In this document: positions 36,901 to 44,729 of the stretch, one piece after another
Layout of the letters: each line of letters begins with the position of its first letter
Position numbering within the stretch: position 1 is the stretch's first letter
NCBI RefSeq assembly: GCF_001742165.1
Contig: NZ_CP016442.1
Coordinates: 1,736,001 to 1,800,000, forward strand
Reading direction: 5' to 3'
DNA length: 64,000 nt
From: Burkholderia stabilis
GTDB taxonomy: Bacteria > Pseudomonadota > Gammaproteobacteria > Burkholderiales > Burkholderiaceae
The notes under the pieces: generated by a model
Told to the model about the DNA's origin: nothing
Database searches by the model: none
The model's input: only the letters and a program-made list of their open reading frames with translations
Position numbers and translations under genes: made by a program

Positions 36901-38593
36901 GCGCCGCGCGGAACACGGCGTTTTCGGCGTAGAGCTCGTTGCCCATCCCGACCCACTGACACCCGTTGCCCGAGAAGACGAGCGCGGTGCGCAGCGCGTC
37001 GGCCGGCGCTTCGCCGGTTGCCACGCAGGCCGGCAACCCCGCCGGTACCGGTTGCGCCAGCGCCGCGAGTGCGGCACGGCCTTCGGCCACGTCGGCCGGT
37101 GCAACGATTGCGCGATGTTCAAGCCATTGGCGGCGACGCGCGGCCGCGGCAGCAAGCGCCTGCCAGTCGCCGCCGTTGTCGAGCATCGACAGATAGCGGC
37201 CCGCGAGCGCGCCGAGCGCATTCGCGCTGCGCGCGGTCAGCACGAGCGGAGACGGCGCATCGGCCGGTTCCGGCGCAGCCGTCGGCGCATCCTTGGCAGC
37301 CGGCGCTTCGGTCAGCACGACGTGCGCGTTCGTGCCGCCGAAGCCGAACGAGTTGACGCCGACCGTCAGCGGCGCACCGCCCGCGTCGAGCGGCGTGTAG
37401 CGATCGACGACACGCAGCCGCCCGCCGTCGAAATCGATCCCGGGATTGGGCGTGACGAAATGCAGCGAGCGCGGCACCGCGCGATGCTTCAGGCACAGCA
37501 CGGCCTTCAGCAGGCCGGCCATGCCGGATGCCGTCTCGAGGTGGCCGATGTTGGTCTTGACCGAACCGATGAGCAGCGGACGATCCGCCGGGCGCTCGCC
37601 CGACACGACGTCGATCAGCGCGCGCGCCTCGATCGGATCGCCGACCGCGGTGCCCGTGCCATGCGCTTCGAGATAGGCAAGCGACTGCGGGTCGATGCCC
37701 GCGCGCGCGTACACGCTGCGCAGCAGCGACGCCTGCGCGGCCGCGCCCGGCACGCTGATGCCGCCCGGTGAGTGACCGACCGAGTTCACGCCGGAGCCGG
37801 CGATCACCGCGTGGATCGTGTCGCCATCGGCGAGCGCGCGATCGAGCGGCTTGAGCAGCACGAATGCGCCGCCTTCCGAGCGCACGTAGCCGTCGCCGGT
37901 CGCATCGAACGCGCGGCAACGGCCGCGCGGCGACAGCATCGACGCCTTGGAGAAGCTGACGAAGCCGAACGGGTGCAGCAGCAGGTTGACGCCGCCGGCG
38001 AGCGCCACGTCGGCTTCTCCGGACTGCAGCGCCTTGACGGCCTGATGGAGTGCGACGAGCGACGACGAGCAGGCCGTATCGACGGACATGCTCGGGCCGC
38101 GCAGGTCGAACAGGTAGGACACGCGATTCGACGCGATGCTCAGCGTGTTGCCGGTTGCCGAATACGGATCGATCACGTTCAGATCGTCCATGTTGCGGTT
38201 GCCGTAGTCCATGCTGGCGGCGCCGACGAAGACGCCGCAGTTGCTGCCGCGCATGTCGGCCGGACGCACGCCGGCGTCCTCGAAGGCTTCCCATGCGAGT
38301 TCGAGCAGCAGGCGCTGCTGGGGGTCCATCTGGGCCGCTTCGCGCGGGGAAATGCCGAAGAATGCGGCATCGAAGCCGGCGACGTTGTCGAGCACGCCGG
38401 CCGAGAACGTGTAGCTCTTGCCCGGCTCGCGTTTGGACGGATGCTGGTAGAAATCGGTGCCGAAGCGGTCGGCGGGGATTTCGGTGACTGCGTCGCGTTC
38501 GCCCTCGAGCAATTGCCAGTAATCTTCCAGTCCGGAAACTCCGCCCGGGAATCGGCACGACGTACCGATAATTGCGATCTTGGTGTTAATCAT
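30953..38593 (-). CDS. wcbR: WcbR, single-module highly reducing type I polyketide synthase
   Basis: A 2546-residue megasynthase. Domains in order: ketosynthase 1-430 (Cys175 in DTACSSS, His311, His351); acyltransferase about 535-850 (Ser636 in GHSVG); dehydratase about 905-1190 (His936 in LADHAVDG, Asp1108 in HPALMDSGFHP); a methyltransferase-like region about 1395-1560 (LRVLELGATDGDV, degenerate); enoylreductase about 1795-2115 (VLVHGGAGGVGIAA); ketoreductase about 2135-2320 (VGGTGGLG, Ser2274, Tyr2287); acyl carrier 2410-2490 (Ser2450 in DMGMDSLMG). A full reducing cycle implies a saturated acyl product. No thioesterase is present, so release probably uses WcbT. ATG 38593 starts MINTKIAIIG. 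Confidence 0.95.
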   Translation of the reverse strand: MINTKIAIIGTSCRFPGGVSGLEDYWQLLEGERDAVTEIPADRFGTDFYQHPSKREPGKSYTFSAGVLDNVAGFDAAFFGISPREAAQMDPQQRLLLELAWEAFEDAGVRPADMRGSNCGVFVGAASMDYGNRNMDDLNVIDPYSATGNTLSIASNRVSYLFDLRGPSMSVDTACSSSLVALHQAVKALQSGEADVALAGGVNLLLHPFGFVSFSKASMLSPRGRCRAFDATGDGYVRSEGGAFVLLKPLDRALADGDTIHAVIAGSGVNSVGHSPGGISVPGAAAQASLLRSVYARAGIDPQSLAYLEAHGTGTAVGDPIEARALIDVVSGERPADRPLLIGSVKTNIGHLETASGMAGLLKAVLCLKHRAVPRSLHFVTPNPGIDFDGGRLRVVDRYTPLDAGGAPLTVGVNSFGFGGTNAHVVLTEAPAAKDAPTAAPEPADAPSPLVLTARSANALGALAGRYLSMLDNGGDWQALAAAAARRRQWLEHRAIVAPADVAEGRAALAALAQPVPAGLPACVATGEAPADALRTALVFSGNGCQWVGMGNELYAENAVFRAALDEVDALWCADGSPSLVDVMRGGPSAEWLAGAGAEWLAATENAQPLLFAIQVGMIRVIDARGMRYDAAIGHSVGEIAAAWVTGALSLADAVRVIKIRSRAQAMTRGSGRMAAVGIGEAAARELIARHGLARRVEIAGINSPDAVTLAGELQGLQALEAALRGNGKFFQMLDLDYAFHSSHMDRIEPVVLAELASLRPQPGNGAFVSTVTGGALAGSELDARYWWRNIREPVRFGDGIAHLIEQGIRLFVEVSPHSILRTYVKQALAAAGANGVALPTLKRDHGSAATLRQAILSAIAHGANVDPDRFAPGASHAALPSYPWQRDRYWLTPTVEGYGLVNRRREHPLLGYRLHEHAFAWENQLDPAKLPMLADHAVDGGVAFPGAGYVEMALAAARVFFDTPDAALENVEIRTPVVFQPQQAKLFRLVIEPRTATFTIETRDRMTEGAWTLNVTGRMLESGNALGAASVVPSDTLARLLALPAADGDTLYANTATIGLGYGPAFRWVRTVRVAADDDAALADVAAPAACGDARALSAYLLHPALMDSGFHPLFALLAAHARDGEHPAYVPVQIGRVDYLRGDTVERVLARIDRRSPHSIVAHFEFLDAQGAIVARLGGCRFRRVDLVGRRQNAPARFVYRLEEVPLPDEVDAAGLPAPDALLAQAAARLDAAEHGGRRTQHLTEILPLLDVLASLYALRAFDVLGAFAGTWQPSPAHAALAARLGNMLVEDGLAHRDGDDGARLVRDDAACAALPPLDELWRGLLAESPGHVAELTLLAHCGAALPDVLSGAKDGARLLSPTGHSLVEQLLAASPTWQHVHALLTASVEQAVDAWRPARRLRVLELGATDGDVLQTLGMHLAAARCDHTIAATAGQLAGFDADAEAAVRTVALQPGERLSLSADEAGPYDLIVANRALGGRQDVADALNAIRSWLAPGGLLLLAESRRGRFSDIVFGSQATSAEAGAPVPLAPADLDAALERAGFVDVVRHVEQSLDLDGTPTFVVARNPASAVAASGGNDPSDLDTLARTEQWLVIHAPDAVGGFGGRLADALAHAGYPADIVDITHAADAIASLPAGQPAHVVFCAPETPLAESATGDGLMAAQRNGVIALAALVRALGAQPNAATRLTVVTRGGAPFAGTANAHPEQATLWGLGRVLANEHPELACRLIDVDPMADRIPDALIRELTGAAVEEEVILNAHGRLVPRMLTAAQAAARTDGAIARAAVLAFDAPGSLRNLEWFALPEHALGADEVEIEPVATGLNFRDVMYAMGLLSDEAVETGFAGATIGMELSGRVVRVGSDVTAFAPGDAVLGFAPASFATRVRTRAQAIAPKPERLSFEEAATVPTPFFTAYYALVELARLRRGERVLVHGGAGGVGIAAIQLARHFGAEVFATAGSDEKREFVRLLGADHVLDSRSLAFADEIRAMTGGQGVDIVLNSLAGEAMVRSIDTLRPFGRFLELGKRDFYENSHIGLRPFRNNISYFGIDADQLMGALPELTARLFGEVMALFAAAALHPLPYRAFPAERAEDAFRYMQQARQIGKVLVTYPSGTPAPTRGVASAGSLALDPHGAYLVVGGTGGLGFASARWMVERGARRITLASRSGELAGAARDEVECWREALGVTVDVVSCDVTDAAAVDAMIAAIVRRDVPLKGVLHSAMSIDDGLVRNLDDARLAAVLAPKVAGAWNLHRATRALPLDLFVVYSSATTYLGNPGQSNYVAANSFLEALVEHRRAAGLPGTFMAWGPLEDVGFLARNADTREALQSRIGGASITSGEAMIALERALVAGAAGEAVVRLDWHAVARGMPAAKARRYALLQSHANGGDARDGGTQLREDVLALPRDEAIALVAGTLQAQIARILHMTPDRIALDRSVLDMGMDSLMGMELGLAVEEAFEVKLSVMAIAEGASVTTLAGRIVDSIGASADADAGSAADAAQEAVAALAAKHAIDGEARAKLDVRPAAVPGHASPTLEVAR

Positions 38594-38648
38594 AGCTACG
38601 TTGTTATCTCCGACGCGCCAGTCGAAACTGCCTGCCCACCCGTCGTCT

Positions 38649-40126
38649 TCATCGCGCGAAGCAACACGGTGCCAAGATCCTCGACCGCTCGGTCCTGCTT
38701 CCGGGGGAATGCTCTCCGAAATTCCGCCAGATGAAGTAATTGCTTTGGTCGGGTATGTTCCCGAACTTCTCGAATACATGCGGCAACGCGGGCACATGAT
38801 CGCCGTAGAAACACAGGATCGTATCTCGACGGCACGCGCGCAGATAGGCGACAAGCCGTCCGATCATCGCATCTGCGTTGGCGACGTGGCGCAGGTACGC
38901 CGTGAGGTCACGCCACGTGGAATCGTCACCGAGCGTATGGTAGCGGGCAGCCTCCCCGGCCACCACCGGCTCCAGGTGCAGCGGGCCGTGATTCTCCATC
39001 GTCATCGCGAACAGAAACGCCGGTTGCGTGCGATTCTCGTCGAGCAGCGAGACAATCCGGTCGAGCACGGCCGCGTCTGAAATATACGGACCGGCACGCG
39101 GTGCATCGCCGAACGCACGAATGTCGAAAAAGCGATCGAACTGGAGCAGCGGAAAAACTCGGTTGCGACCGAAAAAATCCGCGTAATAAGGATGAATCGC
39201 CGCCGTACGATAACCTGCCCGGCGAAACCAGCCCGCCAGTGAAGCACAGGTGCTCCGCACGAATGCGTAAGGATAAAACGGGCGTAGCCAAGTTGCGATG
39301 ACGGCAAACCCGTCAGGAGCGCAAATTCCGAACGCATTGTGTTCGCCCCCCAGGCGGGCACGGTCAGTTTCCCGTGCTCGACCGACTCGCGGCACACCCG
39401 ATCGAAGTGATGCAGGATCGACGGATCGATCGCTGCCGACAACGGGCGTGGGTCAAAGAACGATTCGCTCTGGATCACGATCACGTCCGGATGGCCAAGC
39501 GACTCATCTTCGCGGGAAAACGGACCGGCGGAAATCAATCCTGCCATCGAGCGAAACGTGGCGGGCCGCATGCCGTTCAGCAAGTACGCGACAAAGACGG
39601 CAAAGAATCCGTGACGACGCTGGTCTTCGAGCGGGTCGAGCGTGAGGGGTAAGCGCGCGGCAAACAGGCAGCTCGTCGCGAGACAAATCAAGGCCGTCGC
39701 CGCAGCTCGCCACGCAGTTTGCGACGAGACCGCAGGATCGAGAAAGAAGCCCCCCGCGAGAACGACCGAGCCGAGCACCATCGCCACGACCGTTGCCGTG
39801 CTCAAAAACGGCAAGTAAAGACGCGGATGCGAGAACAACTGACTGAACAGGCTCAGGTCGGTAAAAACAAAAGGTTCGCGCAGGGATGCGAATTTCGCAT
39901 TGCTGACTGCGCTGGCAAGCGCCACCAGCGCCAGTGCGAGAAACGCGGCAAAGTGCGGGCGATGGGTAAGCGCAAGGATGACACAGGCGATGAATAGAAC
40001 GCTCGCGACGTGCACCCCCAGCGCCAAGGCGGCACGGCGAACGGCTGCGCGAGGAATTGCAATCGTATCTGCGGCAAATGACAGGGCAATGGCAAAGACG
40101 AACGTGATCGAAATCGACGACGCCAC
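38649..40126 (-). pseudogene. wcbQ: WcbQ, LTA-synthase-like membrane phosphotransferase/sulfatase, frameshifted
   Basis: One frame gives about five membrane helices (1-150) and the start of an alkaline-phosphatase-superfamily domain: VIVIQSESFFD and ANTMRSEFALLTGLP (catalytic Thr type). After SQLGYARF the signal moves to another frame, which carries PYAFVRSTCASLAGWFRRAG, TMENHGPLHL and FYGDHVPALP and stops at 38649. The change is at 39275-39278, a run of four A on the plus strand; one more base would join the halves as ...ARFYPYAF.... The joined protein is about 490 residues, a normal family length. WcbQ may move a headgroup onto a lipid. Real mutation or sequencing error cannot be told apart here. 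Confidence 0.82.
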
Positions 40127-40127
40127 G

Positions 40128-40455
40128 CTATCGCTCCTCGCGCGGCAAATAGGACAGTCGACCCAGGATCGCGTCTGCGATCACCGCAGGCAACAGTGGG
40201 AGCAACCGCATGCCCAGTGCGAGGAGACCAGGGAACGCAATTTCGGCACGCCGGGCGGCAATGCCGCGCTGTATGTACTGCGCTGCCCTGTCGGACGACC
40301 ACAGGAAAGGCTTGTCTCCCGGAAACACGTCGCTCATCGCCGTTTTGACAAACCCCGGCAAAACGACGGATAGACGAATGCCGTCGCGCTTCAGCACCGG
40401 ACGCACCGAGTCACCCCATGCCTTCAAGGCAGCCTTGCTCGCGCAATAGGCAGGG
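40128..40455 (-). pseudogene. wcbP: WcbP SDR, C-terminal fragment (3' of IS insertion)
   Basis: This part encodes the end of a short-chain dehydrogenase beginning AYCASKAALKAWGDSV (Tyr and Lys of YxxxK), then LSVVLPGFVKTAM and a C-terminal hydrophobic region (LLALGMRLLPLLPAVIADAI). It ends one base before the wcbQ start region. It is separated from its N-terminal half by the IS21-family element. The C-terminal hydrophobic tail and PGFV(K)T resemble membrane-associated ketosphinganine reductase-like SDRs. Confidence 0.9.
40451..40455. repeat. Target-site duplication, left copy (CAGGG)
   Basis: CAGGG here matches CAGGG at 43065-43069, on either side of the IS element. Removing one copy plus the element restores the wcbP frame. 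Confidence 0.93.
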
Positions 40456-40462
40456 TGTCGCG

Positions 40463-40506
40463 GGGCGGCGTAAAGGAGCCGGGGATGGGCGGCGTAATGG
40501 CGCCAG
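40463..40506. repeat. IS left-end internal repeats (2 copies)
   Basis: Two copies of a GGGCGGCGTAAxGGxGCC unit start at 40463 and 40487, in inverse orientation to the five copies at the other end. They are the expected IstA binding sites. Confidence 0.75.
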
Positions 40507-40540
40507 CAGAACCGGGGGTAAAACGCGGATTCGAACGGTT

Positions 40541-41329
40541 TCAAGGTTGCGGTTTTTTGCCGTTTTTGGCAACTGCATTTTGAGGGGGATCTGGCATCGG
40601 TTTCGGGGTGCGGTAACTGTCGCCCTCGAGGACGAGCCGGTAGGCGCCGTGGCGTAGTCGGTCGAGTGTGGCGGTGCCGAGGATGCGGTTGTCGGGGAAC
40701 GCGGCGCCCCATTCACCGAAGTCGAGATTCGACGTCAGGATGGTCGCCGCGTGCTCGTAGCGGGCCGCGACGAGATCGTGGAAGTCCTCGTCCTGCGGGG
40801 TACGTAGCGGTTTGAGCGCGAAGTCATCGACGATCAGCAGCGGCACCCGGGCGTACTGCTGGAACTTGCGGTCATAGGCGCCGGTGGCGCGCGCGGCGTT
40901 CAATCGCTTGAGCAGCTCGGTCTGCGAGATGAACAGCACATCGCGGCCTTGGCGGGCGGCGCAGTGGCCCAGCGCCTGGGCCAAGTGGCTTTTGCCGGTG
41001 CCGGTTGGACCGGCGATCAGGATCGCGACCTTCTCGTCGAGATACCGGCCTGTCGCGAGATCATGAACGTGTGAGCGGTTCAACGTAGGCAGCCGGTCGA
41101 AGTCGAACGTCTCGAGCGTCTTGCCCATCGCGAAGCCGGCGCGCAGCAGACGGGTGCCGAGCTTCTTGTGTTCGCGACGGGCAACCTCGTCGTGCAGCAG
41201 CATGGCAAGGAACTCGGTATAGGCGAGCTGCCCGTCGATCGCCTGACGGTTGCGCTGCTCAAGCGAGTCGAGGATGCCGGACAGGCGCAGCTGTTTGAGG
41301 ATGGAATTCAATTCGGGACTCGGGTTCAT
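40541..41329 (-). CDS. istB: IstB, IS21-family transposition helper ATPase
   Basis: A 262-residue AAA+ protein with Walker A GPTGTGKS (about residues 105-112), Walker B LLIVDDFAL and sensor SNLDFGEW. It assists the IstA transposase in target capture. It starts four bases after the istA stop, the usual coupled arrangement. Confidence 0.96.
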   Translation of the reverse strand: MNPSPELNSILKQLRLSGILDSLEQRNRQAIDGQLAYTEFLAMLLHDEVARREHKKLGTRLLRAGFAMGKTLETFDFDRLPTLNRSHVHDLATGRYLDEKVAILIAGPTGTGKSHLAQALGHCAARQGRDVLFISQTELLKRLNAARATGAYDRKFQQYARVPLLIVDDFALKPLRTPQDEDFHDLVAARYEHAATILTSNLDFGEWGAAFPDNRILGTATLDRLRHGAYRLVLEGDSYRTPKPMPDPPQNAVAKNGKKPQP

Positions 41330-41333
41330 GGTG

Positions 41334-42866
41334 TCAGTGGATCAGCAGGGATTGGAGATCACGGCCGAAGCGGCCGCCGTTCTGGTAAGCGCCAGTCGGG
41401 GCCGACGCGGGACGCGGCACCGGTTCGCTGTCCAGGCCTTTGTCGAGGATGCCCTTGATGGTGCTGTACTTCGCGCTGCTGAACGCGAGCGCACGCTCGC
41501 AGGCTGCTTCCAGCCTCTGATCGCCGACTTTCTGTCGCAGCCGGATGATCCCCTGCGCGCCGCGCAGGTTGACGAGCACCTTGTCGTTGAACAGCGCGAG
41601 GATCACGCCGTGGCACGACGGCCCGATCTCCTTCGCGCGCGCCAGACACCACTGCGGATCGTGCTCGAGCCAGGCCTGCGCTTCGGGCGGCTGGTGATCT
41701 CGCACCGTGTGGCGACCGCCGGCCCGCTGCCGCGGATGGGTTGCGACGAGTTCATGCCGATGGAACAGCTGGATGACCGTATCGGTCGCCTTCAGCCAGA
41801 GCGACTTGCCGACGAGCGTGAACGGTGCAGAGTACAGCGCGTGCTTGTAGACGACGTGGCCGTCGCGATGGACCGCCACCTCCTTCCAGACCGACAGTAC
41901 CGGCGGCACGTCCGGCAATGCAGCGAGCAACGGGCGCTCGACGCCGAAGCGCGTCAGCGGCCGTTCGTGGACGGTGCCGTGGATACGAGTGCCGGCCTGC
42001 TGCATCACCCATTCGCGCAGTTGCCGGTTGGCGTCGGCCAGATCCCGGAACTCGCGCAGCGGCACGAAGGACTTCTTGACGTATTTGACGCCCGATTCGA
42101 CGACGCCCTTCTTCTGGGGATCGTGCGGCGGACAGGCGTCGATCCGGAATCCATATCCCTCGGCAAGCGCGGCGTACGAGCGTTGCACCGCCGGCTCGTA
42201 TCGACACGCCCGGATGATCGCGCACTTCGCGTTATCGATGATGACCCGGTCGGGACAGCCGCCGAACCATTCGAAGGCGCGCCGGTGGCTGGCGAGCCAC
42301 GTCTCGACGGTCTGGTCCAGCACGATCTCGGCATACTGGTGGCGCGACCAGCACAACGTCATCACGAAGATCCACGTCCGGACCGCAATGCCCTCGACCG
42401 TCAGCACGGGTCCCGCGCCGAAGTCGACCTGCGCGGCGTCGGCCGGTGCGAAGTCGAGGATCGTTGTGGTGGCCACGCTGCGCTCGGCAGCCAGATGGCG
42501 CAGCATGCGCTTCACGGCACAATAGCTGCCGGCGTAGCCATGATTGCGTTGAAGGGCGGCATGGATCGTGGTGCCCTGAACGCCGGCGGCAAGCCATTCG
42601 CGGACCTGTTCGCGATATGGCTCAACCGTCGACACACAGGTGTGCGGCAGGTGCGGCGTGCGCCCGAAGACACCCGCGATCGTAGCGTCGTCCGGCAGCG
42701 GCTGCACCGGATCCAGCCAACTACGCGCTTCAGCCTCGCGGCGCACGGTCGTCAGCTTCTTGCGCCCCATCAAACCGCCGCGCGCGATGTCGCGGTCAGA
42801 ATCGCCTTGCCGCATGCGGACAAGGACTTGGCGGTATTCAAACAATTCGAACCTCCTGTTGGCCAT
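41334..42866 (-). CDS. istA: IstA, IS21-family DDE transposase
   Basis: A 510-residue transposase: N-terminal helix-turn-helix (QGDSDRDIARGGLMGRKKL, about 20-60) and a retroviral-type integrase core (about 140-310) with the D-D-E residues in AQVDFGAG, VIIDNAK and GVVESGVKYVK. A C-terminal beta-barrel-like region follows. The ATG at 42866 has GGAG just upstream; a TTG 15 bases earlier is the alternative. No stop or shift is seen, so it is likely active. Confidence 0.95.
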   Translation of the reverse strand: MANRRFELFEYRQVLVRMRQGDSDRDIARGGLMGRKKLTTVRREAEARSWLDPVQPLPDDATIAGVFGRTPHLPHTCVSTVEPYREQVREWLAAGVQGTTIHAALQRNHGYAGSYCAVKRMLRHLAAERSVATTTILDFAPADAAQVDFGAGPVLTVEGIAVRTWIFVMTLCWSRHQYAEIVLDQTVETWLASHRRAFEWFGGCPDRVIIDNAKCAIIRACRYEPAVQRSYAALAEGYGFRIDACPPHDPQKKGVVESGVKYVKKSFVPLREFRDLADANRQLREWVMQQAGTRIHGTVHERPLTRFGVERPLLAALPDVPPVLSVWKEVAVHRDGHVVYKHALYSAPFTLVGKSLWLKATDTVIQLFHRHELVATHPRQRAGGRHTVRDHQPPEAQAWLEHDPQWCLARAKEIGPSCHGVILALFNDKVLVNLRGAQGIIRLRQKVGDQRLEAACERALAFSSAKYSTIKGILDKGLDSEPVPRPASAPTGAYQNGGRFGRDLQSLLIH

Positions 42867-42938
42867 GGACGCTCCGTTCAAAAAGAACGGAGCGTACCGA
42901 CTCGGAAAGTTCGAACCGCGTTCTCGCCCTGATGCTGC

Positions 42939-43064
42939 TGGCGCCTATGCGCCGCCCCTAACGTGGCGCCATTACGCCGCCCTTGGACTGGCGCCTATGT
43001 GCCGCCCCTCAAGTGGCGCCCTTATGCCGACCCCGCATTGGCTCCATAGCGCCGCCCCGTGACA
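42939..43064. repeat. IS right-end tandem repeats, five copies at 25-bp spacing
   Basis: Units TGGCGCCxxTAxGCCGCCCC start at 42939, 42964, 42989, 43014 and 43039, exactly 25 bases apart; the last runs into the terminal inverted repeat. Multiple end sites are known for IS21, where they bind IstA. Confidence 0.88.
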
Positions 43065-43530
43065 CAGGGGAAATCGCCATGCCTCGCAACGCCGCGAGCG
43101 AACTGATCAGCGCGACCTGGCCGTTACCACGCGTACGCATGCGATCGATGGTCGGTAGTACGGCGTTCATCGCGCCGTAGAAATTCGTATCGACAATTTC
43201 AGCGGTGCGTTCGCGCGTCTCCCAGTCACCGCCATGCGCAAGCGTACTGGCCGCGCCGGCATTTGCGATCAACAGGTCGATCGGGTAAGCATCGTCGAAC
43301 TGTTCAAGCCACCGCTGCATGCCACCGGCGTCCCGGACATCGACGGTTGCAACGAAAACCGTAGCGCCGCGGGCACGGCACTCGGCCGCACTTTCATCAA
43401 GGCGCACCGCGTCACGTCCGCCGAGGCTCAGCACCACCCCTGGTCGTGCGTAACCCCGGGCCAGCGCGCGCCCGAGACCGGCGCTCGCACCCGTAATGGC
43501 GATATGCCGCGGCCAGGCGCCGTCGCTCAC
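43065..43530 (-). pseudogene. wcbP: WcbP SDR, N-terminal fragment (5' of IS insertion)
   Basis: Encodes the N-terminal part of a short-chain dehydrogenase: ITGASAGLGRALARGYA (NADP motif), LIANAGA and VALISSLAALRGMAIS, ending at the IS just before the YxxxK motif. GTG at 43530 overlaps the wcbO stop by four bases and has GAGGCGG upstream. Joining this with 40128-40455 minus one CAGGG gives ...MAISPAYCASKAALK..., a complete SDR of about 260 residues. The copy is therefore inactive. Includes the right target-site duplication at 43065-43069. Confidence 0.92.
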
Positions 43531-44729
43531 GCCACCGCCTCGAGCCGGCTCACGGCGCCGGCGACGCTCATTTCTATACCGGTACGCGTATAGAAATCGC
43601 CGTTGATCTGCGTATGGTGCATCACGTAGTCGAGAAAAGCCTGATAGAGATTCATGTCCGGGCTGTCGGCCTCTGTCCAAAAGTCCGCCAGGCTTCCTTG
43701 CCAGGTCAACCCCGGCATCGAGTAGATCGCGGTGCCCAATGCAACGAGCGGGCGACGATGGTGCACGGCGGACAAACCGACCGTGCTGTTTATCACGACC
43801 ACGCCACGACACTGATCAAGCAGCGTTGGCAAGTGGCCTGCGTCGATGAAGATCACCCGCTTTTCGATACCCAGCTCGGTGGCAAGTGCCGTTGCAAATT
43901 GACGGTAACGGATCAGCCCCGTGTCCAGCGGGTGATTCTTGATCACGAGCCAACTGTCGCCGGGCGCATTTTCGGCGAATGAGTGTAAAACAATCGCAAT
44001 CGCGTCGCAAATTCCGCCAAAAGGGGAATGATCGACGATCTGGGAATCGGAGTTGAGCTGCAGCGGAAACAGGTAGTATTTACGCTTTCGCTCCAGCAAA
44101 TCACGAGTAACGTTCTCTGCTTCCCTGTCGCGCACGCGTTGCTGAATGGCGCGATACGCAAGACCCGCGTATTCCTGGAATCCGCTCCTGGGCCGGTGAG
44201 ACTTGTAATGTGGAAAGCGGTGCGCGTAGACCGCGTTGGCCATCCGGTACCTGATATCGTGGCAGGCACGCTCGTAAAGGTTGTAGCCGGTGGGCTTCCC
44301 GGGCACTACGGGCGGGATATGCGTGCGCGCGTCGAGATAGTGGGCAGGGTCTCGCGGCAACAACGATCGCCCATTGACACCGTGCCCCTCCATCGTGATC
44401 CAGTGCGGTCGAACGTAACCCTCTTCGAATACGTGAACACGCACACCCGAGGCGCGAGCAATCTCGTGCATCGGCCGGTGTATCGCACGACAATCCCCAA
44501 ACAGAAGTACGTCCGTCACGCCATGGGTTGCAATGGCATCGCGATACCACGTGACAAGACCTTCGGGTTCGTCGCGATAGTTCCAGGCGCTTTCCGCACC
44601 TTGATACGCCAGATCTCCGCCACAAAAATTTACACGCCGAACCTGGTGGCCTCGCTGGCCGAGACCGGCAGCGAGTCGACCAAAAAAAGGAGAGGCAGTG
44701 CCTTGCAGGGCAAGGAAGAAGCGGGACAT
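43527..44729 (-). CDS. wcbO: WcbO, KpsS-like capsule polysaccharide Kdo-transferase/export protein
   Basis: A 400-residue protein of the capsule_synth (KpsS/LipB) family: N-terminal QGTASPFFGRLAAGLGQRGHQV, then VHVFEEGYVRPHWITMEGHGVN, LFPLQLNSDSQIV, IKNHPLD and VINSTVGLSAVHHRRPLVALG. KpsS and KpsC in E. coli add a beta-Kdo linker to a lipid before capsule export; WcbO with WcbA (KpsC-like) would do the same here. It acts in the cytoplasm. It precedes wcbP with a four-base overlap. Confidence 0.9.
   Translation of the reverse strand: MSRFFLALQGTASPFFGRLAAGLGQRGHQVRRVNFCGGDLAYQGAESAWNYRDEPEGLVTWYRDAIATHGVTDVLLFGDCRAIHRPMHEIARASGVRVHVFEEGYVRPHWITMEGHGVNGRSLLPRDPAHYLDARTHIPPVVPGKPTGYNLYERACHDIRYRMANAVYAHRFPHYKSHRPRSGFQEYAGLAYRAIQQRVRDREAENVTRDLLERKRKYYLFPLQLNSDSQIVDHSPFGGICDAIAIVLHSFAENAPGDSWLVIKNHPLDTGLIRYRQFATALATELGIEKRVIFIDAGHLPTLLDQCRGVVVINSTVGLSAVHHRRPLVALGTAIYSMPGLTWQGSLADFWTEADSPDMNLYQAFLDYVMHHTQINGDFYTRTGIEMSVAGAVSRLEAVA

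Larger units (their letters stand above)
40456..43064 (-). mobile_element. IS21-family insertion sequence inside wcbP
   Basis: The 2609-bp element starts TGTCGCGGGGCGGCG and, read inward from its other end, TGTCACGGGGCGGCG, forming near-perfect terminal inverted repeats. It carries istA then istB on the minus strand, in the same direction as the host operon, and is flanked by 5-bp CAGGG duplications. Subterminal repeats of about 25 bp lie at both ends. IS21 elements transpose by a DDE transposase (IstA) helped by an ATPase (IstB). Both genes look intact, so the element may still move. Confidence 0.95.

Noticed and set aside
30797..37771. Very long open frames (over 1000 codons) on the plus strand opposite wcbR
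   Set aside because: They are antisense shadows caused by high GC; the translated products are Arg/Ala/His-rich with no domain, whereas the minus strand gives a complete PKS.
42939..43064. Regularly spaced repeats that look CRISPR-like
   Set aside because: The 25-bp period leaves no room for spacers and the units merge into the IS terminal inverted repeat; no cas genes are present.
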